DNA of 26,823 nt from a virus, in the IMG/VR virus record IMGVR_UViG_3300022542_000406, positions 1 through 26,823 of that record, one strand, 5' to 3'. Below, in pieces: positions 20,381 to 26,823 of the stretch. Every line of letters begins with the position of its first letter. Positions within the stretch are counted from its first letter, which is position 1. A program made the position numbers and the translations under genes. The notes beneath the pieces are model-generated. The model was not told the origin of the DNA and did no database searches. It was given only the letters and a program-made list of their open reading frames with translations.

Positions 20381-20794
20381 ATGGCTAAATCAAAGCTCCA
20401 GAAGAAAAAAGACAATCCGCGATCTAAATACTGGAAAACCAAGGCTGATGCTCTATGGGGTAAGGTTATCCACGAAATCTACCAAAGCTGCGCGGTAGAT
20501 AAAGATTGCGCCGGTAATATCGAAGCCCACCATTTAATCAGCCGAGCCAATACAGCAACCAGGCACAGCATTGAAAATGGCATAGGGCTCTGTTCTAAAC
20601 ATCATAAATTCAGCAATAAGCTATCAGCTCATGGAGCGCCGCTGGCTTTTTCGGAGTGGCTACAGGTTGATATGCCCGATACATGGGAATGGTGCGCTGA
20701 GAATAAATATAAAATCAGCAAGCCAGATTACATGGCGGCTCACAACGCTTTAATGGAATGGTGCAACGAAAACGCTCCACATTTGCTACAATGA
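20381..20794 (+). CDS. HNH-like nuclease, possible NinG functional equivalent
   Basis: A 137-residue protein. The N-terminus is strongly basic (KSKLQKKKDNPRSKYWKTKA). The core reads EAHHLISRANTATRHSIENG then LCSKHHKFSNKLSAHG: the His pair, the N and the HH segment give a beta-beta-alpha-metal HNH pattern with C75-equivalent positions. The phage family with SRAN and KHHKFS-x-x-x-SAHG is typically annotated HNH endonuclease. Its location after NinB matches that of NinG/Rap, a Holliday-junction nuclease, so it may serve the same step; this is inference. Confidence 0.7.
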   Translation: MAKSKLQKKKDNPRSKYWKTKADALWGKVIHEIYQSCAVDKDCAGNIEAHHLISRANTATRHSIENGIGLCSKHHKFSNKLSAHGAPLAFSEWLQVDMPDTWEWCAENKYKISKPDYMAAHNALMEWCNENAPHLLQ

Positions 20795-20823
20795 TGTGAA
20801 TTTAACCAATAAAAGCCAGCTAT

Positions 20824-21333
20824 ATGCAGCCTACAGAAAATGATGAGCCTGCCGATGATTATAAGCGCACGCCATTATTGGAATTACAAAAAAGAGAATT
20901 ATTGGGCGGACAGGAGCACTGTTACTTAATCCGAACCGGCGCAGTGGCTTTGTTTGCAACAAACGATATAGGTTATACCGGATGCGTAGGGCTATATTTT
21001 AAAGATGATCGGGTGGCAATTCCCCGCAACTGTTGGCTTGAAGGGTTGATTTATACATCGCTTGAAAAGATCGAGGCAAGTGAAGATTTACTGATGGGCC
21101 AATTCGGTGAGGTTTGCGGGAATATTCTGGAAGTCAGAAACCTGCCAATGAAAAACAATGTTTACAGGATACTTAAAAGATTCTGGAATAATCAGATCGG
21201 CGGAGTGAATATCACAGACCTTGCCAGGATGGCCGGATATTCCAGAGAGATTACCGGCAAGCGGATTCAGGAACTGTGCCTTGAAGGGCGAATCAAAAAG
21301 CTGCCAAAGGCCACTTGGGAAGTGATTAATTGA
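20824..21333 (+). CDS. Crp/Fnr-type transcription regulator
   Basis: A 169-residue protein. Residues ~30-95 look like a cyclic-nucleotide-binding beta-barrel (CYLIRTGAVALFATND ... ASEDLLMGQFGE). Residues ~112-169 are a Crp-type winged HTH: YRILKRFWNNQIGGVNIT, then DLARMAGYSREITGKRIQEL and EGRIKKLPKATWEVI. The effector site is shortened, so ligand binding is doubtful; Crp family members are usually ~210 residues. It is the last regulatory gene before packaging genes and is well placed to control the late operon. Ribosome-binding site not strong. Confidence 0.65.
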   Translation: MQPTENDEPADDYKRTPLLELQKRELLGGQEHCYLIRTGAVALFATNDIGYTGCVGLYFKDDRVAIPRNCWLEGLIYTSLEKIEASEDLLMGQFGEVCGNILEVRNLPMKNNVYRILKRFWNNQIGGVNITDLARMAGYSREITGKRIQELCLEGRIKKLPKATWEVIN

Positions 21334-21443
21334 TGAAAATGCGCTAGAATTGGTAATCAACAGGGAACAGATCGACATTCCAGCCACCAGAGGTGCAGGG
21401 AACCCATATCACTAAACCGTTAAAAATATAGGGTCTTATATAC
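21334..21443 (+). promoter_or_regulatory. Intergenic control region before the packaging genes
   Basis: A 110-base gap in an otherwise tight operon. CAGGGAAC occurs twice (21361-21368 and 21396-21403), 35 bases apart, and ATATAgggtctTATAT (21426-21441) lies just before the next ATG. TTGGTAATCAA at 21350-21360 partly resembles an FNR-type dyad. No sigma70 promoter with good spacing is found. These could be targets of the Crp-like protein encoded just upstream. Confidence 0.35.
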
Positions 21444-21593
21444 ATGAATCAGATATTAGACGGTAATCAGGAAAAAACAACTAATAACGTCAAGTATTTG
21501 ACGCCTGATGAATTTGAGGCGGAGTGGATTAAGCTATTTCCATTGCTGGCCGATCAAGAATTACCTTCACTCATCAGGGCGCAGGCCGACTGA
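21444..21593 (+). CDS. 49-residue acidic protein
   Basis: ATG 21444 opens a frame (MNQILDGNQEKTTNNVKYLT ...) with an acidic helical second half (DEFEAEWIKLFPLL). Its stop overlaps the next start in TGATG, indicating coupling. Ribosome-binding site weak. It is the first frame after the control region. No family recognised. Confidence 0.5.
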   Translation: MNQILDGNQEKTTNNVKYLTPDEFEAEWIKLFPLLADQELPSLIRAQAD

Positions 21594-21787
21594 TGCCGGT
21601 CATTATCAAAAAGCGCGGAGATAGATTTCGGATAGTGGAGAAGAATACCGGAAAGATTGCTAAAAATAAGGCTGGCACAGCACTGGATGGCGGAGGACAT
21701 AAATCAAAAGCCGCAGCCGACAAACAGAGATCAGCAGTAAATATTAGCCAAGCGCGAAAACGCGGTGCTAAAATACCAAAGAAGTAA
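21593..21787 (+). CDS. Small basic protein
   Basis: A 64-residue, strongly basic protein (KKRGDRFRIVEKNTGKIAKN, ARKRGAKIPKK) with a Gly-rich turn (ALDGGGHKSKAAADKQ). This reads like a small phage nucleic-acid-binding protein. It overlaps the upstream stop by one base. It sits just before the terminase genes, but no terminase or capsid role can be assigned by eye. Confidence 0.55.
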   Translation: MPVIIKKRGDRFRIVEKNTGKIAKNKAGTALDGGGHKSKAAADKQRSAVNISQARKRGAKIPKK

Positions 21788-21826
21788 TTCAAATAGCGAA
21801 CAACCTCAAAAGGAATCGCAATACGC

Positions 21827-22378
21827 ATGGCATTAAATCCAAAACAAGCACAATTCGTTAAAGAGTATCTCATTGATTTGAATGCTACTCAGGCGGCAAT
21901 TCGCGCTGGATATAGCAAAAGAACGGCTGAACAACAGGGGTCAAGACTGTTGAGCAATGCTAAGGTTAAGGAAGAAGTCCAGAAAGCAATGGACAAGCGA
22001 TCTGAGCGCACCGAAATAACACAAGATATGGTTATTGACGAACTGGCGAGAATCGCATTCTTGGATATTAGACAGGCCTTTAATGAGAACGGAGAATTAT
22101 TAGAAATCCCTGATATGCCGGAAGATGTAGCGAGAGCTATCGGTGGCATGGACGTTTCAAAATACACCGAGCGCGGCGAAGATGGCGGCACTGAGACAAC
22201 CAAGAAAATAAAGATTATAGATAAAAAGGGAGCCTTAGAGCTTTTAGGGCGTAACCTCAAAATGTTCACGGACAGGAAAGAAATCGCCGGACCGAAAGGT
22301 GGGCCTATACATATGATAGCCACAGAAATGTCGGCAGATGAAGCAACAGCACTCTACAAATCAATTATCGATGATTGA
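21827..22378 (+). CDS. terS: Terminase small subunit
   Basis: A 183-residue protein. The N-terminus ALNPKQAQFVKEYLIDLNAT followed by QAAIRAGYSKRTAEQQGSRL and LSNAKVKEEV is the terminase small subunit (Terminase_2) HTH that recognises phage DNA at the packaging start. The centre (DELARIAFLDIRQAF) and C-terminus (KGALELLGRNLKMF) form the oligomerisation and TerL-binding regions. It is directly upstream of the large subunit, overlapping it by 8 bases. Confidence 0.9.
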   Translation: MALNPKQAQFVKEYLIDLNATQAAIRAGYSKRTAEQQGSRLLSNAKVKEEVQKAMDKRSERTEITQDMVIDELARIAFLDIRQAFNENGELLEIPDMPEDVARAIGGMDVSKYTERGEDGGTETTKKIKIIDKKGALELLGRNLKMFTDRKEIAGPKGGPIHMIATEMSADEATALYKSIIDD

Positions 22379-23966
22379 TTACAGCAATCCAAATTATACG
22401 GAAATCCTCAAAAAAAGAGCAGAAAAGCTCAAGAAAATCAGAGGCGATAAGAAACTACTCGCCGCATGTAAACTCCATTACAAAGAGAACCCCTGGGATT
22501 TTATCAACGATTGGGGGATGACATTTGAACCAAGGAATATAGAAAAGGACCTTCCTGCGGTAATTCCATTTGTATTATTCCCAAAACAGATAGAATTCTT
22601 GAAATGGGTGCATAAGCAATGGAAAAACGGGGATAGAGGATTAGCGGAGAAATCCAGAGATTTTGGCTTAACTTGGTTATGTGGCGGGTATGCTGCAACC
22701 ATGTGTATTTACCATCCAGGCTTTACAGCAGGATTTGGGTCAAGAAAAGAGGCGCTGGTAGATAAAAAGGGTGATCCAAAGTGTATTTTTGAGAAAATAA
22801 GGTTCTTTATAGCCAATCTACCAAAAGAATTTAGACCTGAAGGATACGACGAAAAACAGCACGCCACCTTCATGAAGATAACAAATCCAGAGAATACATC
22901 TACAATCACAGGTGAGGCTGGATATGATATTGGGCGTGGCGCCAGAATGTCGATCTATTTTGTGGATGAAGCGGCATTCATAGAGCGCCAGGATTCGGTA
23001 GACGCCGCGCTATCACAAACGACTAACTGTCAAATCGACATATCTACACCAAACGGGAACGGTAACTTATTCTACAAAAAACGGCATAAAGGCAACATTT
23101 CTGTATTTACTGCAAATTGGAAGGATGACCCAAGGAAGAACCAAGCTTGGTACGACAAACAGGTAAAAGAACAGGATGAGGTAACCGTGGCTCAGGAAAT
23201 AGATATAGATTACAACGCATCAGCCGAAAACATATTTATACCGTCAAAATGGATACAGGCGTGTATTGATGCACATATAAAGCTGGGGTTTGAGCCGCTT
23301 GGTGCTGATGTTGTTTCTTTTGACCCTGCCGATACTGGCGATGCGAGAGCAATAGGGCACAGGAAAGGAGTTGTGACACTGGAAGCAGACCAGAAGAAAG
23401 ATGGCGATATAACTGATGCTATGCCCTGGGCATTTGAATTAGCAGAAGAAGTAAATGCTGATGTATTTATCTATGACGCTGACGGCATGGGCGCACCTTC
23501 AATGAAGCTGTACACAAATAAAGCATCATTAGGGAAGAATATGACTATCGTTCCATATCACGGTGGAGGTGCAAAATATGAGCCAGATAAAAAATATAAA
23601 GAAAACAAGACGAACAAAGACACTTTTGTTAATCGGCGCGCTCAATCGTGGATGAATGTCAGAGACAAAGCCGAGAAAACTTACTTGGCTGTCGTAAAAA
23701 AGCAATATCACGACCCAGGAGAATTAATGTCGATCAGCTCTAAATGCAAATATGTCACGGAACTTTGTTCAGAATTATCCAGGCCGATGCGAGTTTATGA
23801 TGGTGCTGGCCGGATTGGCGTAGAATCTAAAGAGCAGATGAGGAAGAGGGGTGTTGAGTCTCCTAACTTAGCAGATCAGCTCATATACTTGTATGATATG
23901 GAAAGTGTGCCTAAAATAGAGGAAACCTTAGAGCCGCTTAACTACCAACCCGTGAGAATCGTCTAA
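22371..23966 (+). CDS. terL: Terminase large subunit
   Basis: A 531-residue packaging motor. ATG 22371 overlaps the terS end by 8 bases; an in-frame ATG at 22338 lies fully inside terS and neither has a good ribosome-binding site. The ATPase domain has a Walker A-like EKSRDFGLTW (93-102), in which the usual GKT is absent, as in several TerL families, and Walker B SIYFVDEAA with D199 and E200. The motor coupling segment ISTPNGNGN follows. The nuclease domain starts with the FDPADTGDARA Asp (D318) and a second Asp in FIYDADGMG, both for metal binding. It packages DNA into the procapsid by ATP hydrolysis and cuts the concatemer. Confidence 0.92.
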   Translation: MIDYSNPNYTEILKKRAEKLKKIRGDKKLLAACKLHYKENPWDFINDWGMTFEPRNIEKDLPAVIPFVLFPKQIEFLKWVHKQWKNGDRGLAEKSRDFGLTWLCGGYAATMCIYHPGFTAGFGSRKEALVDKKGDPKCIFEKIRFFIANLPKEFRPEGYDEKQHATFMKITNPENTSTITGEAGYDIGRGARMSIYFVDEAAFIERQDSVDAALSQTTNCQIDISTPNGNGNLFYKKRHKGNISVFTANWKDDPRKNQAWYDKQVKEQDEVTVAQEIDIDYNASAENIFIPSKWIQACIDAHIKLGFEPLGADVVSFDPADTGDARAIGHRKGVVTLEADQKKDGDITDAMPWAFELAEEVNADVFIYDADGMGAPSMKLYTNKASLGKNMTIVPYHGGGAKYEPDKKYKENKTNKDTFVNRRAQSWMNVRDKAEKTYLAVVKKQYHDPGELMSISSKCKYVTELCSELSRPMRVYDGAGRIGVESKEQMRKRGVESPNLADQLIYLYDMESVPKIEETLEPLNYQPVRIV

Positions 23967-24019
23967 TGCCAAAGGTGGTGATGGAGCCTTTAAATTACCC
24001 AGAAGTGAATATTGTTTAA
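23966..24019 (+). other. 17-codon frame after terL, possible remnant
   Basis: ATG 23966 overlaps the terL stop (TAATG) and encodes 17 codons (MPKVVMEPLNYPEVNIV). It could be the start of a gene lost when the downstream tail-like genes were inserted, or a chance frame. It lies where a portal start would be expected, but the sequence itself does not identify a portal. Confidence 0.25.
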
Positions 24020-24040
24020 AATTTAAAAAGGTAACTAGTT

Positions 24041-24511
24041 ATGAGCGAAACAAAACAACACGCAGGCGTTAATATTCTGGAAGTATGGGATTTCCGATTG
24101 TCGAAAAGTAGTCCGATACTTTATGACACGGGTGAATTTTGGCGCGTTGTTATTAATGCCAACGATGGTAGTGGCGTACTTGATGAATATATTACCGATG
24201 TTAAAACAACCGGTAATGTACATGACCCGGTAGGCATTTCAGCTTGCTACGATTGGTTGCGTACAGTACGTGACAAATATTCACGTGACCACATTGAACT
24301 ACGCAAACCGTTAGTAGCAGAGATTAACGCGGCTAATGAGAAGGCTGCCTCAATCAATGGTGAAGTCATTGCAGCTAAAGCAGAAAATGACACCGATTTA
24401 TTCAACCAAAAAAATGGTGAACTACAGGCGCATTTATCCGCGTCGAATGCAGTCATTAAAGGATTGACTCAGGCTTTCCATGCTGAAATAGAAAAAGGGG
24501 GTGGCCTATGA
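24041..24511 (+). CDS. Virion-associated protein of unknown function
   Basis: A 156-residue protein with an AAAAAGGTAAC initiation region. The first half has short beta segments (FWRVVINANDGSGVLDEYIT). The second half is a long charged/Ala-rich helix (LVAEINAANEKAASINGEVI and later AHLSASNAVIKGLTQAFHAE) suggesting a coiled-coil. Its stop overlaps the next gene in ATGA. Position in the tail-like block suggests a structural or chaperone role. No family recognised. Confidence 0.55.
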   Translation: MSETKQHAGVNILEVWDFRLSKSSPILYDTGEFWRVVINANDGSGVLDEYITDVKTTGNVHDPVGISACYDWLRTVRDKYSRDHIELRKPLVAEINAANEKAASINGEVIAAKAENDTDLFNQKNGELQAHLSASNAVIKGLTQAFHAEIEKGGGL

Positions 24512-24915
24512 CACGCTATCGTTCGGATGCAGTGCGTAATGCACTGATGGATGCTCTTGATACAGCGTTTGGTGCTAGTGTGAAAATTCAGGTGCGAAGC
24601 GGCACGCCTTCCGGTACTGCCGGTGGTGGTACGTTGCTTGCCGAGCTGACCGGTGCTGTTGGCGGGTGGGCGGGTGCTGCTGCTGCCGGAGTACTCACAT
24701 CGAACGCAATTACTGCTGATGTAAGTGCCGACGCAACCGGTACAGCCGGACATTATGAATTGTTAACGTCTGCTTCGGTATGGCTTGAATCTGCTGTACT
24801 GGATACTGGCGGCACCGATGGTGTTTCAATCGATAACGCATCAATCACCGCCGGTCAAACTGTACAAATGTCCGGTAACTGGGTTAACACTGCTGCTTAT
24901 GATGATGGTGTGTAA
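24508..24915 (+). CDS. Small Gly/Ala-rich virion-like protein
   Basis: A 135-residue protein rich in Gly, Ala, Thr and Ser. The middle (VKIQVRSGTPSGTAGGGTLL ... GVSIDNASITAGQTVQMSGN) has beta-strand repeats typical of phage decoration or tail-associated proteins. Coupled to the previous gene (ATGA) and to the next (TAATG). No named family. Confidence 0.55.
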   Translation: MTRYRSDAVRNALMDALDTAFGASVKIQVRSGTPSGTAGGGTLLAELTGAVGGWAGAAAAGVLTSNAITADVSADATGTAGHYELLTSASVWLESAVLDTGGTDGVSIDNASITAGQTVQMSGNWVNTAAYDDGV

Positions 24916-25961
24916 TGTCTAAATTTGAATACAAAGACCGTGTAAAAGAATCGACCGCGACAACCGGTACGGGAACTATTACGCTCGGTGGTGCTAGGAC
25001 AAGCTATCAATCGTACTCATCTGCTTATGGCGCCGATGCTGCGGTTGTAAATCTCATAAGGGACGGTAACGCCTGGGAAATTTCAACCGGTACATATTCA
25101 AACGCAGGAGGTACGGTCACCAGAACGCTGATTGCGAGTTCCACCGGTTCACTACTCAATCTATCAGGTTCCGCCACGATTGGTGTTGATTGGGACGCTC
25201 ATCGGGCACTATTGACGCAACGAGAATCACGCGCTCACATTGAAGGGCTTGAGTTAGATTACAATGCAGGGACTTTAAAATGTTTGCGAGGATTTGCCGA
25301 GATTAATGGTTCCTTACTTGAAGTTGGCTCGGCTGGAATAACCACAATCAGCGGAGACGCCCTTTCAGGAGCAGCGATTTATTACATCTATCTTTATGAC
25401 AACTCCGGCACCATTCAGATGCACCGAGAAAGTAGGGGGTCAGGGGCCGATGATCCTGTCTGGGATTATGATTTAGACTATGCAAAACACCCTGTCGATG
25501 GTGCAGCAAAGCGTTGTATTGGAGCGATCTATATTGGTCAAACAACTTCGGGCGTCATGGATGAGTTTGTCTTTGTGTCTACCGGACGACTAAGAAACTA
25601 CTTCCCGAAAAAATCCATAGCGCGAGTTTTGAGCGCCGGATCAGCAATAACAGCAACAAGTGTGGATTGTTCGGCATCAGTACCAGCAGTGTCGATATGT
25701 AAACAAGTCGGTTTCACATTGCATGTTAAAAACGCTACTCTCGGAGCAACTGATGTGGTGTTCGTCATATGGGCACAAACTTCTGCTGGTGCAACGGCGT
25801 ATGGTGGGTTACAAGTTAGTGCTGAAATGGATACTGCTTCAAAGGCTGCTGCACTTGGGCCTTTGCTATTAGACATCAACGGTACTACTTTTTATTATCT
25901 TGTAGATGATTCAAATACCGATGGATTCTGTGATGTGATGCAGTGGAGGATGTGGGTATGA
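24915..25961 (+). CDS. Tail-fibre-like protein
   Basis: A 348-residue protein. The first ~95 residues (KDRVKESTATTGTGTITLGG, VVNLIRDGNAWEISTGTYSN, TRTLIASSTGSLLNLSGSAT) match a conserved N-terminal module found in phage tail and virion proteins of many environments. A beta-rich second half with Gly/Ser/Thr strands follows (AIYYIYLYDNSGTIQMHRES). It is the third gene of a tightly coupled run; its stop overlaps the next start in ATGA. Receptor-binding or decoration roles are both possible. Confidence 0.7.
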   Translation: MSKFEYKDRVKESTATTGTGTITLGGARTSYQSYSSAYGADAAVVNLIRDGNAWEISTGTYSNAGGTVTRTLIASSTGSLLNLSGSATIGVDWDAHRALLTQRESRAHIEGLELDYNAGTLKCLRGFAEINGSLLEVGSAGITTISGDALSGAAIYYIYLYDNSGTIQMHRESRGSGADDPVWDYDLDYAKHPVDGAAKRCIGAIYIGQTTSGVMDEFVFVSTGRLRNYFPKKSIARVLSAGSAITATSVDCSASVPAVSICKQVGFTLHVKNATLGATDVVFVIWAQTSAGATAYGGLQVSAEMDTASKAAALGPLLLDINGTTFYYLVDDSNTDGFCDVMQWRMWV

Positions 25962-26434
25962 GCGTTATTGTTAAAATTGGGACCACAAAGTTTCAGGTGC
26001 ATGGTGGCGCTATCCCTGATGGGTATGTTGAATATATCGGAGACATAATTTACGACCCAAACGATAGTCAGGAAGTATTGATGGTGTGGGATACAGACAA
26101 TATCCGCCCAATGAATGCAGCCGAACTACTGGCAAGAGCGAAAATAGCAAAAATAGCTGAATTAAAAGAAGAGGCGGAAGCACGAACCAGAATTGCAACG
26201 GGTTGGGATTTTCCTAATATGTCAGATTTGTATAATTATGCGTCTGAATTAATCACGACCATCCGTTCAGGAATGACACCGGCAGCGAAGCAGGCAATGA
26301 TTGTCGAACCCCGGTTGCAAAACATGCTGGATCATAAAACTGCATTTGCGGATGCTAAGGTGATAATTGAAGGGTACACATTGGAATCACAAGTTCTTGC
26401 CTACGATGAGGTAAATACACCAACTTGGCCATAG
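25958..26434 (+). CDS. Putative tail-fibre assembly-like protein
   Basis: A 158-residue protein. ATG 25958 is chosen for the ATGA overlap with the previous gene and the GGAGG 10 bases upstream. A beta-rich N-terminus (IVKIGTTKFQVHGGAIPDG) is followed by MNAAELLARAKIAKIAELKE, a helical segment then AEARTRIATGWDFPN. This order (short domain then A-x-I-A-x-L-K helix then an R-x-x-T-G segment) is typical of small proteins after tail-fibre genes (DUF4376-like or fibre assembly proteins). The match is by pattern only. Confidence 0.5.
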   Translation: MSVIVKIGTTKFQVHGGAIPDGYVEYIGDIIYDPNDSQEVLMVWDTDNIRPMNAAELLARAKIAKIAELKEEAEARTRIATGWDFPNMSDLYNYASELITTIRSGMTPAAKQAMIVEPRLQNMLDHKTAFADAKVIIEGYTLESQVLAYDEVNTPTWP

Positions 26435-26443
26435 GATTAGAAC

Positions 26444-26823
26444 ATGCTTATTTCAGATGATGTCATAAGTGCCGAGGTTATATCGGGCAGCATTGAAATA
26501 ACCGCCGGCACAATTACTGCAAATGTAAGTGAGGCCGGCGACACAGTAGCGGCAAACATTGATGTACTGTTGCAAATACTAGCGAATATAAGCGAATCAG
26601 GGGATAACGGTTCTGCTTCTATCGGGGTAATCGTCCAAATATCAGCTAACCAGGCCGAGGATGGTGATGTAACAGCAGCAGTATTAGGAGAGACTGTACC
26701 TGATAAAACATTCGGTATTTTTTCAAAGATTAGTTCGTTGGGAATTGCAGAATATTCAACAATAACGAGTGTTGGAAATAGTGTGCTATCCTCAATAGAC
26801 AATTCTGAAGGAATATTTAGTAA
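26444..26823 (+). CDS. Repeat-containing virion protein (3' partial)
   Basis: ATG 26444 follows an AGGA ribosome-binding site; the frame is still open at the window end (126 complete codons). It contains imperfect repeats of about 27-29 residues: ANVSEAGDTVAANIDVLLQI, ANISESGDNGSASIGVIVQI and ANQAEDGDVTAAVLGE. Each has A-N-x-x-E-x-G-D followed by an alternating beta stretch. Such E-G/S-G-D repeats are known from phage virion proteins that coat the capsid or tail. A minus-strand frame over the same bases is a shadow. Confidence 0.6.
   Translation, partial: MLISDDVISAEVISGSIEITAGTITANVSEAGDTVAANIDVLLQILANISESGDNGSASIGVIVQISANQAEDGDVTAAVLGETVPDKTFGIFSKISSLGIAEYSTITSVGNSVLSSIDNSEGIFS

Noticed and set aside
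26437-26802. Minus-strand 121-codon frame at the window end
   Set aside because: It is the shadow of the repeat-rich virion gene, with no ribosome-binding site and against the direction of the coupled block.
1-26823. CRISPR array, insertion sequence or attachment site
   Set aside because: No regularly spaced repeats, transposase or integrase were seen. The repeats found are short and local.

Overview
The window reads as part of a tailed bacteriophage genome (Caudoviricetes, podovirus-like) of a Gram-negative, probably gammaproteobacterial, host. The support is a terminase pair, a beta-helix tailspike, a large virion protein directly before it, an overlapping i-spanin/o-spanin pair (needed only with an outer membrane) and a phage copy of CsrA. 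No integrase, DNA polymerase, RNA polymerase or tRNA gene was seen. The window starts and ends inside structural genes, so portal and capsid genes probably lie outside it.

Layout. (1) 1-3824, +: the end of a large virion (probably DNA-ejection) protein, then a tailspike. (2) 3839-6979, +: lysis region. It holds a 23-codon relic of a GH108 muramidase, an M15-type peptidase endolysin, two holin-like membrane proteins, overlapping spanins, a small secreted protein with a YadA-anchor-like C-terminus, another membrane protein, and two small proteins, one LamG-like. (3) 14083 down to 6980, -: one dense leftward operon with almost every gene overlapping the next. From the promoter-proximal end it carries two small proteins (one with a zinc ribbon), an ERF annealing protein, a YqaJ/lambda-exonuclease-like protein, a zinc-ribbon protein, an HTH protein, CsrA, many small unknowns including membrane microproteins, a Lar-like zinc ribbon protein, a YfiM-like lipoprotein, and a sulfotransferase-like protein at the far end. 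(4) 14084-14173: divergent control region with a good rightward sigma70-type promoter. (5) 14174-21787, +: a Cro-like repressor, a ParB-like protein, a nucleotidyltransferase-like protein, two intergenic stretches with strong RNA secondary structure (15114-15241 and 15998-16329), an HNH endonuclease, a cytosine methyltransferase-like protein, a helicase-loader-like protein, NinB, an HNH-like protein possibly replacing NinG, and a Crp/Fnr-type regulator just before the packaging genes. (6) 21827-23966: small and large terminase. (7) 24041-end: a run of tail-fibre-like and repeat-containing virion proteins where a portal gene might have been expected.

How it fits together. The leftward operon supplies homologous recombination (exonuclease plus annealing protein) and host-manipulation genes. 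The rightward operon supplies early regulation, replisome recruitment and DNA modification, then the Crp-like protein, which is placed to act on the terminase and structural genes. The most interesting possibility is a phage-borne post-transcriptional switch. The phage encodes its own CsrA, missed by a 60-residue ORF cut-off, and about 5 kb away has a non-coding stretch of stacked hairpins that display GGA in their loops, the architecture of CsrB/RsmZ CsrA-sponge RNAs. This link is inference and needs testing. All functional calls come from reading motifs by eye; no database search was run.
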